64,000 nt of DNA from Rosellinia necatrix (lineage: Eukaryota; Ascomycota; Sordariomycetes; Xylariales; Xylariaceae): assembly GCA_021209875.1 (NCBI GenBank), contig JAGYVD010000001.1, positions 1,860,001 to 1,924,000 on the forward strand, given 5' to 3'. The position numbers and the translations under genes were made by a program. Below the pieces are notes generated by a model that saw only the letters and a list, made by a program, of their open reading frames with translations, searched no databases and had not been told where the DNA came from. Below are positions 56,926-64,000 of the stretch, in pieces (within the stretch, counting starts at the first letter, position 1; every line of letters starts with the position of its first letter).

Positions 56926-58239
56926 ATGTCGGCTTCTGACACCTGGTATCTTTCGAGCTCCCCTCAGCCTAAGGCCTCAGGTATATCGGGTACTTCCTCA
57001 AACCCAAACCCGGGTGCAAAAGGAGTCTTGCGTGGTCGCGTTACAAAGCCTACACATCCCAGAGTGATACCCAAGATCGAGAAATTCAAAAATCACATTC
57101 AAAGCAGCGAAGACAGTGATAATGGTGTTAAAAGTGTAAATCTTGGATTTTCATTGGATTTGGCCACCCCTGATACGCGGGAACGCGAATCCGATGGCGA
57201 GGAGTACGACCACGGACAGGGCGAGCGGGAAGAAGACGACGACGACAAGAGTGACAGCGAGGACAGCAATCAAGAAGATTCTACTATTGGAACCCGTCTA
57301 GCGAGGATGATCCACAGGGCTACGTATGAGGATGATATTGAGGATGACGCGGATTCGGGATCTGATTCAAACAGGGCATGGCGCTGGGAGCAGGTATATC
57401 TTAATAAGATACTGAACGCTCGAAACCAGTTCACTCTAATGCCATCAACCTGGAGGATGCATTTTCGGGGAATTCCCCTTCCTGATAGCCTCTTTTACAT
57501 CAAAACGAAGTCGAAGAGTATTCGTCCTAAAATTTACGCACGTACAGATAGATTGGAATACCGAGGTACGTCGAGTCTGGGGCACACACGCCAAGTCTCT
57601 TGTGCTGACTGGTTGTCGGCAGGCGCTCTAGCACTCCGCAAGCTGATGGATGTTCATGCACGCATTCAGGATATTCGAGATAACGAAACCGCAGTTAAAG
57701 GTAACGATGAAGTGGATAGAGCCGAGAAGAAGGTTCTCATCAAGAATATGTCAATCGATATGGCCAAGCAACTTAGACGTGCCCTTGAGCAATCCTTGGA
57801 TTGGGCGAAGCAAGATGGCGGGATTGATAAATACGGAGGCCAGTTGCTCCCCAACGTAAGGGTTATGGAGCTCGAGAGTACAACGGCGACCGATGAGCCA
57901 GAATCCGAAGTGAGAATCCAAACCGAAATGTGTAGCTTGGCCGAAGAATGGAGGACTCATGCCTCGAATGGATGTCCATCAGTGCAATCCCCGGTTATCT
58001 TTGGCTTTGTTATTATGAAGCATATCATCACAATTGTCACTCTCGATACTTTAGATTCATGCGCTGTTATCCACGTCCCCTGTCGACTCCATATGGCGGA
58101 GAGAAACCAACATCAGTGGAATGCCTTGGCTATCTTGGTAACGATCTGTTGGGCGCGTGATGTGCTCCTTGATTATATTGACGCTCAGCCCGACCTGCAA
58201 CCAGAAGTGAAGGCCGAATCCAGCGACCCCGACGCCTAG
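56926..58239 (+). CDS. Unrecognised acidic protein
   Basis: ATG 56926 (MSASDTWYLSSSPQPKAS) to TAG 58239. The frame is open for 437 codons, but 57566-57622 has GTACGT, a CTGACT branch and TCGGCAG and is in frame (57 nt), so it is probably an intron; the spliced product has 418 residues. The N-terminus is basic and Ser/Pro-rich, and 85-135 is strongly acidic (EEDDDDKSDSEDS). The central part, from about 155 (WRWEQVYLNKILNARNQF, RMHFRGIPLPDSLF, KIYARTDRLEYRG), has the look of a conserved globular domain followed by helical sequence. No catalytic motif, zinc site or membrane segment is evident. Function unknown; probably a filamentous-fungus-specific nuclear or chromatin protein, which is inference from composition only. 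Confidence 0.65.
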   Translation: MSASDTWYLSSSPQPKASGISGTSSNPNPGAKGVLRGRVTKPTHPRVIPKIEKFKNHIQSSEDSDNGVKSVNLGFSLDLATPDTRERESDGEEYDHGQGEREEDDDDKSDSEDSNQEDSTIGTRLARMIHRATYEDDIEDDADSGSDSNRAWRWEQVYLNKILNARNQFTLMPSTWRMHFRGIPLPDSLFYIKTKSKSIRPKIYARTDRLEYRGTSSLGHTRQVSCADWLSAGALALRKLMDVHARIQDIRDNETAVKGNDEVDRAEKKVLIKNMSIDMAKQLRRALEQSLDWAKQDGGIDKYGGQLLPNVRVMELESTTATDEPESEVRIQTEMCSLAEEWRTHASNGCPSVQSPVIFGFVIMKHIITIVTLDTLDSCAVIHVPCRLHMAERNQHQWNALAILVTICWARDVLLDYIDAQPDLQPEVKAESSDPDA

Positions 58240-58822
58240 TGGAATCCATGTGCGACGGAATATTAACTGTTCGGGGCCGAATAAGTACAAGAGTGAGAAA
58301 ACAGGTAGTTGGGGTGAGGCATCTAGCAACGCATCCCGTGCTGAGTTAACTACTGTAATACTCAATCTGTCAAGGCACTTGCTCACGTTGGCTTAGTCGA
58401 GCACTAGATCGAACTAATCTTTGCCGCACCTAATTACTATCAAAGTTGAAAAACACGGTTTGGTAGTATTAGAGACGATTCTAATATTTACGAATATAAA
58501 ATGCGCACTCGCGAAGGTTGTGGTAATCTCAACAATGCTAACATCCCAAAGTGGACTTACGCTGACATTCATGGTTTTAAGTACCTCGATGGGCCCACTT
58601 GTAGATTAGGTAGATACCGCTCCAGAAATTTGGGTGACTTGCCTAGGTAGGCAGGTAGGCGGCACCTACCCATTAGTTACTAGGTACGATTGCATTGCTG
58701 CACTAGCGTATGTATGTAGGACCCCACTAGAAATTAAACCCTGCCCCTCTATCTGGATTGTCAGCGAAAGGCTCTCTTATCGACATCTTTACCACCAGGG
58801 TCTTTTTCGAGCATCGATCACA
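58240..58822. other. Spacer between the acidic-protein gene and TYW1
   Basis: 3' flank and TYW1 promoter, with TAGG/CCTA motifs near 58603-58690. No gene. Confidence 0.5.
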
Positions 58823-61256
58823 ATGGCTAGCAATGAAACGAAGATGGACGATAGCGGATTAAAGTCGCTAGGAGGTAATTGTACCCCATACTGAGCATTA
58901 TACGTGTCATTATTAACACATTTGGGTAGACTTCCTTGAGTTTTGGCACATCCATAGAGAGGTTATTGTGATAGTGGTGGTGTCCTTTTTCTCCATGTCA
59001 TGGGTTTTATACTCTACACTTCCGACAAGAAGGACTGTCAAGAAGGTGCCAAAGCGCACTATTGTTGCCGCGAAGCCGGTGTCTATCAAACCGGCGGTTA
59101 CTAGCGATGGGAAACCAGAAGCGCCATCTGAAGCGCAATCTGAAGCGCAATCTGAAGCGCAATCTTCAGGCATAACCGCTCGTGGACCGCGACGTATCAA
59201 GGGCGAACTGCGTAAACCCGAGGCTACACGAAGGGCGTCCGATCCCGACAGCAGTCGCCGCACCCAAGTCCTGGTATTTTACTCGTCGTTGACAACCACG
59301 ACTGAGAAGATTGCTACCGATTTAGCTCGGAACCTGGATGCTTCTCTAAAAAAGGATACTACTGAGCACAAGAATATTTTCTTTAGTCCTACGACCTTAG
59401 ATCTTGCGGAAATAGACTACGACAATTATTTTATTAGCCCGCCTAAAACAACCGATTCGGCCATCCCGATTGACTACTTCTATTTATTCTTGATACCGAG
59501 TTATAATATTGACACTACGAACGACAACTTGCTTGAGCACCTCCAGGAGACCCACCATGACTTCAGGATAGATACGGCTCCGTTGTCGGGGTTATTGGGT
59601 TATTCGGTGTTTGGCCTTGGTGATCGTGAAGGATGGCCAACCGAAGAAGAGGGGTTTTGCTTCCAGGCTAAGGAGGTTGATAAATGGATGGCTAAATTAA
59701 CTGGCCGAAAAAGGGCCTACCCATTGGGCATGGGCGATAAAAAGCAGGACCTTGCTAGTCGATTGGGGGAATGGATTGAAGGTGTAGTGGATGTTCTTAT
59801 CCTTGCCGCAACCACAGGAAGTTTAGGAGAAGGGGTACCGGGGAGCGGGGATGCCGACGAGAGCGACTTTGAATATGCGTCTGGAGACGATGACGACGGT
59901 GAAATATTGGTGGAAGAATCGGCTGTGCCAAAGAATAAGGCGAATAAGAGAAGAGCAAATATTGATGATGTCGAAGACATAGGGCGAATTATGAAATCAA
60001 ACCAAGCCGACTCTGACGGCCCAAAGGAGTCCGCACCTATCGCGGTTGATTTCACCACATACAGCAAACCAAAGGCGAGAAAGGCACCACAAACCGTCAA
60101 GGAGATGGTCCCGAAAACCTCACCTACATACACCGCACTGACAAAACAGGGCTACTCCATCGTGGGCTCACACTCGGGGGTCAAGATTTGCCGATGGACA
60201 AAATCAGCACTGCGAGGGAGAGGCTCCTGTTACAAGTATTCGTTTTATGGGATTGCATCGCACCAATGCATGGAGACAACGCCGTCTTTATCGTGCTCAA
60301 ACAAATGCGTGTTTTGCTGGCGTCACGGCACGAACCCCGTCGGCACGACCTGGCGCTGGGTCGTTGACCCACCCGAGATGATCTTCACCGGCGTGAAGGC
60401 GGGCCACTACCAAAAGATCAAGATGATGCGTGGTGTGCCGGGCGTGCGCGCGGAGCGGTTTGCCGAGGCGATGCGCATCCGGCACTGCGCGCTGAGCTTG
60501 GTGGGTGAGCCCATCTTCTACCCGCACATCAACGAGTTCCTGGCGATGCTGCATACGGAGCGCATCTCGAGCTTCCTGGTCTGCAATGCGCAGCACCCGG
60601 ACCAGCTGGCGGCGCTCCGGGCTGTGACGCAACTATATGTCTCTATTGACGCGAGCAACCGGGAGTCGCTGCGCAAGATCGACCGGCCCCTACACCGCGA
60701 TTTCTGGGAGCGTTTCCAGCGCTGCCTCGACATCCTGCGCGAGAAGCGCTTCAAGCACCGCACCGTCTTCCGCCTCACCCTCGTCAAGGGCTTCAACGTC
60801 GACGACGAGGTCGACGGCTACGCCGACCTCGTCGAGCGCGGTTTGCCCTGCTTCGTCGAGATCAAAGGCGTCACATATTGCGGCACCTCGACGAGCGCCG
60901 GCGCCGGCCTCAGCATGGCCAACGTCCCCTTCTACGCCGAGGTCACCGAGTTCGTCACCGCGCTCGACCGGAAGCTCAAGGAGCGCGGCCTCGACTACGG
61001 CATCGCCGCCGAGCACGCGCACAGTTGCTGTGTGCTTATTGCCAGCGGGAGGTTCCGCGTCGACGGGAAGTGGCACACGCGGATCGACTACCAGCGCTTC
61101 TTTGAGCTGCTGGAGGAGCGCGGTACCGATGGAGACTGGAAGCCGGAAGATTACATGGGTCCGGAGACGCCGGAGTGGGCAACGTGGGGCAACGGTGGGT
61201 TTGATCCCCGGGATGAGCGGGTTGATCGGAAGGGTAGGAAGATTGAGGCGCCGTAA
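58823..61256 (+). CDS. TYW1: tRNA 4-demethylwyosine synthase, radical SAM flavoprotein
   Basis: Exons 58823-58874 and 58930-61256 (TAA), intron 55 nt; 792 residues. The N-terminus carries a membrane helix (about 28-45, VIVIVVVSFFSMSWVLYS), as in other eukaryotic TYW1 proteins at the ER. A short SEAQ repeat (about 73-84) follows. A flavodoxin domain spans about 100-280 (VLVFYSSLTTTTEK, GYSVFGLGDREGWP). An acidic linker precedes the radical SAM domain with its 4Fe-4S site C473-x3-C477-x2-C480 (CSNKCVFCWRHGTNPVGT). Wyosine-type blocks include GVKAGHY, SLVGEPIFYPHINEF and EIKGVTYCGTS. It builds the tricyclic base of wybutosine at G37 of tRNA-Phe in the cytosol, using pyruvate and SAM. Base composition turns GC-rich after about 60300, matching the most conserved part. 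Confidence 0.96.
59126..59166 (+). repeat. 12-bp in-frame tandem repeat in TYW1 encoding SEAQ
   Basis: TCTGAAGCGCAA is repeated in tandem three times, with a diverged partial copy on each side, encoding SEAQSEAQSEAQS in the linker before the flavodoxin domain. Confidence 0.9.
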
Positions 61257-61795
61257 ACCGGGGCAAGTCTAACCCATGTGTTTGTATATTGAAAAACAAA
61301 GAGAAAGAGAGAGGCAAAAGGGAGAAGACAAAAAAATCGTTCCAGATTGAGCGAATTGGGGAATAGTGCTACTATTCTGTCATTTGCCGTATCTATATTC
61401 CGCTGCCAATTCTTAATTCGTAGAAAAAAATACACAAGGGCAAGCCGACCATCCAATCGCCATCCCCCGCTTTCCCTTAGTTTTTTTTTTTTTTTGAGCA
61501 TCTGTCCCTCGCCTATGGCCGTACGCACAGAATAGCCACCACGGGTGGATGGAATGAAACCGGGTATTGCACCCAAAATTATATCTTACACCACACATAC
61601 AGACGAAAACACGGTAGTAATTGCATTCTTCGAATGCATATATCGCCGATCATGGATCATACGTTGAATGGTACTCGTTGCCGGAGCTTATTTGTGGGCG
61701 GGGGCGACATCGAGCCGTCTCTCGGAAAGCCCAGTGGTTGAGTGGAGGATTGAAGCGTCCGTGGTCAACATGGACGTGATACTGCATTTGTCTCT
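61257..61795. other. Convergent 3' spacer between TYW1 and TOM20
   Basis: Tail-to-tail region with a T15 run (about 61481-61495) and A/T-rich sequence. No gene. Confidence 0.5.
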
Positions 61796-62729
61796 CTAGT
61801 CCAGACCGGCGCTAGGAATATCCATCAAGTCGGCGAGGTTGTCACCAGCGGCCTGGCCGTTAAGATCCAGAGACTTGTCGTATGCTATCATTTCGGCGAG
61901 GACATCGAGTACACGCTAGATGGGTGCAGAGGTTGTCAGCATGCTAATTTTTGGGTTGGTCATGGTTTGGGCCAGGGCGATGATCGTACCTTATCTACGG
62001 TCTTATCATAAATAGAAATCAAATCTCGAGGCGTGGGATACACCTTGAGTGCCTTGTAGAAGGCGAGCGCAGCGTCAGTTGTGCGTGATACTAAGAATTT
62101 CTCTTGTCAGCTGCCTATATCTCGTTTTCGACCACCCGGAACTATTTTGCCGGCAAAACGACCTATCGCCTTGTTCTTTCGTGGGCAAACTACATTGCGA
62201 AAGGTGGGAGAGGGGATGATGAAGGGGACCCGGCCTACCGTCACTCGCTAGAATCTCTCCTTGTTGCACATATTCCATGAAGTATTGCTCCTTCTCGTTG
62301 ACACCGGTAGGGAACCCCTCCTCCAGAGCGGCATCCACAGCGGCCTGGATTTCACGGCGTCTTTGCTTGCCATTTGTAAGAGCCTCCTCTTTCTCAGCAC
62401 GCGCTTGCCGGCGTTCCTCACGCCGTAGGTTCTTTCGGAAATCGGGGTTTGCGCGGCGTTGACGGTCGAAATAAACGGCATAGGCTATCGGAGATACGGT
62501 GTTAGTGGCGCTTTCTTGGAAAACGGATGTGGCCGTCCAAAACCCCCCCTCCATGCGGAGACGAAGGGATTCGCGGTTGGCTATGTGTGGACAAGCGAGA
62601 TTCCAGTAGTACCGGGGCTGGCCCAGGCTTGGGGTTGTTCAAGACGGTAATTGAACAACTCGACATACCCAATAGGCCCGTCGCCGCCGTGGCAACGGAT
62701 ATTGTCGCGATGGTGCTGGCTTGGACCAT
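61796..62729 (-). CDS. TOM20: Mitochondrial import receptor subunit Tom20
   Basis: Exons on the minus strand: 62729-62669, 62484-62239, 62090-61990 and 61915-61796 (TAG); 175 residues. Introns of 184, 148 and 74 nt are GT-AG. The N-terminal membrane anchor ([20 protein letters not shown] then [11 protein letters not shown]) is completed by splicing. A charged segment rich in Arg/Glu ([14 protein letters not shown]) follows, then the receptor domain with [20 protein letters not shown] and [20 protein letters not shown], the single TPR-like helix pair that binds amphipathic presequences. The end ([13 protein letters not shown]) is typical of fungal Tom20. It sits in the outer membrane as part of the TOM complex. 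Length and order match the family. It shares a divergent promoter of about 0.9 kb with the Exo84-like gene. Confidence 0.95.
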
Positions 62730-63653
62730 TTTTGGAGGAGTAAGAAAAGAAGGCGGGATCGGGACGGCAGGCCAGAGCGAGACGGGCGAACTCAACACTC
62801 GGTCCGGCTTCGGTTTGGAGAATACCTATACGATGACGACAATTATGTATGCGGTAGATGGCGGAGATGCAAGGCTCTATCTAGTAGAGCGGGAGAGTAG
62901 GTAGCTTAGTGTTGAGAACCTTCACTGGCCTAATTTTTTGCAGGCTTGATAGAGCGGCGATAAGCTGGGCCAGGACCAAGTCGAGACGCAGGTATCTCTG
63001 TGTAAGTACAACTAGGTCTATTAGGTAACTGCTGGGGAGGTAGCGTAAGGTAGGTAGGTACCTGGAACTACTATCTCCTCTACATTGTGCCTACTAACAG
63101 GTAAATAGGGCACTTAAGCATTCGAGGTGCCCAGCGTTGGGTATGCAGTGGTGCCCTAATCCTTGCTCAGTGCATCGAAGGGTTGTGGCTAAGGGTGGGT
63201 CTTTGTTCCTTTAATAGTGACGTTTTTAGGGTGGCCAAGGTAACTAACTAACTGTGTAGGTCCCTAGGTAACCTACTAAGGTACCTAAAAGCAGATACTT
63301 TATGGTACCTCACGGGGTAGCAAATGCTGCTAGTCAGTTATATGGAAAGCAGTTAAGTGGTTTGGATCCGTGAGGTTCAGTACTACAGAACACTTAGGTA
63401 AAGGAAGCATATGCTATCGGCGGCGGGCCTGATCAGTGATAGCGTTCCGTGTTTCGTGTGTTCGACGCTTCTTTAACTACACCTTACTTACTTCATATTC
63501 TCGAGTCTCGACCTTTTTCTGTACAGATACTTTGTCCACACCCATCCTTGCGGGCACCGTAACTGCAACCAGCCGCGCCAATCGAGTGCGTGGGTGCGTG
63601 CTGAGTGTTGTCGCCGTTTAGTACCTCTCGACCGCGTCCGTCCTCGTTGCACC
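62730..63653. other. Divergent promoter region between TOM20 and the Exo84-like gene
   Basis: Contains TAGG/CCTA-rich sequence at 63040-63065 and 63255-63310, including TAGGTAGGTAGGTACC, and a C/T-rich leader ahead of the plus-strand gene. No gene. Confidence 0.5.
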
Positions 63654-64000
63654 ATGTCTGAAGAGCGCAGCAAGATCTCGCTCCGGAAAGGCCCGAAGAG
63701 GAAGACTCGCCCGACAATCAGTGCGCCTAGGCAGATATCGGCTCCGATCCCCGACAACGATGGCCCGACAATACCCAGAAGTACCGGCGGTAGGCCGGCT
63801 GTCATCGCCGGCGATGAACCGCCACCGCCCCGCCAACGGCCGCCTCCCTCGACGGGAGGAAAGACTGGCGACCTCGTCAAGCGGCGGTACTCGACGCGCT
63901 TCAATAACCTGCCCTCGGATTTCGACGCCGAGAAACCACCCGTCCCCGCTATGCCCAACCTCGATCTGTCTAAATATGACCAGCCAGTGAGCTCGCGGCC
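63654..64000 (+). CDS. EXO84: N-terminus of a probable exocyst subunit (Exo84-like)
   Basis: ATG 63654 (MSEERSKISLRKGPKRKTRP) opens a frame that runs off the right edge after about 115 residues. The visible part is a basic, Pro-rich disordered N-terminus ending in DLVKRRYSTRFNNLPSDFD and PPVPAMPNLD. A KRRYSTRF-type motif followed by PPVP is, as far as I recall, characteristic of the N-terminus of filamentous-fungal Exo84, an exocyst subunit that tethers secretory vesicles at the hyphal tip. No folded domain is in the window, so another exocyst or vesicle-tethering protein is possible. Confidence 0.5.
   Translation, partial: MSEERSKISLRKGPKRKTRPTISAPRQISAPIPDNDGPTIPRSTGGRPAVIAGDEPPPPRQRPPPSTGGKTGDLVKRRYSTRFNNLPSDFDAEKPPVPAMPNLDLSKYDQPVSSR

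Noticed and set aside
60637..61272. Ser/Arg/Ala-rich frame overlapping TYW1
   Set aside because: Shadow of the GC-rich radical SAM region in another frame.
1..64000. CRISPR arrays, bacterial operons, Shine-Dalgarno sites, rRNA genes
   Set aside because: The sequence is eukaryotic with spliced genes; no regularly spaced repeats were seen, and no dispersed 5S rRNA gene was recognised.

Overview
The window is nuclear DNA of a filamentous ascomycete (Pezizomycotina, most likely a Sordariomycete). The evidence is short GT-AG introns with CTAAC/CTGAC-like branch points, a GATA siderophore regulator (SRE type), a 24-codon arginine attenuator peptide ahead of the carbamoyl-phosphate synthase small subunit gene that closely resembles the Neurospora arg-2 uORF, and long non-coding spacers. 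The species cannot be named from the sequence alone.

Layout. 1-1901 (+) is the C-terminal end of cytoplasmic dynein heavy chain. 4677-6479 (+) is the two-finger GATA repressor of siderophore and iron uptake. 7666-7737 is tRNA-His(GTG). 8388-9179 (-) is the Golgi membrane protein Tvp15. 10015-13605 (+) is a large F-box/UIM protein resembling yeast Ufo1. 13932-14022 is an intron-containing tRNA-Pro(AGG). 16146-18850 (-) is a membrane-anchored aspartic-protease-fold protein that lacks one catalytic Asp. 23243-25540 (+) is a repetitive, probably GPI-anchored cell-surface protein. 25541-34590 is about 9 kb without a recognisable gene.

34591-37591 (-) is the diflavin reductase Tah18 (cytosolic Fe-S assembly). 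43078-44513 (+) is a two-RRM RNA-binding protein. 45799-47159 (+) is an Arf GTPase-activating protein of the Gcs1/ArfGAP1 type. 47929-49068 (+) is electron-transfer flavoprotein beta. 50222-50600 is the spliced attenuator uORF and 50658-52096 (+) the arginine-specific carbamoyl-phosphate synthase small subunit. 53249-55210 (-) is a SAP+RRM Acinus-like nuclear protein. 56926-58239 (+) is an unrecognised acidic protein. 58823-61256 (+) is the wyosine radical-SAM enzyme TYW1. 61796-62729 (-) is the mitochondrial import receptor Tom20. From 63654 (+) an Exo84-like exocyst protein begins and runs off the end.

Most genes are unrelated housekeeping functions; there is no operon or obvious biosynthetic cluster. 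Several share a theme of iron or Fe-S metabolism (SRE, Tah18, the Fe-S enzyme TYW1) or of Golgi and vesicle traffic (Tvp15, Gcs1, Exo84-like), but their spacing gives no evidence of co-regulation. The spacers are peppered with a palindromic TAGG/CCTA motif (core CCTAGG) that is nearly absent from coding exons. The regulatory feature best supported by the sequence is the attenuator uORF, itself interrupted by two introns. The two 48-nt in-frame introns placed in the two zinc fingers of SRE are the most suggestive unexplained structure.
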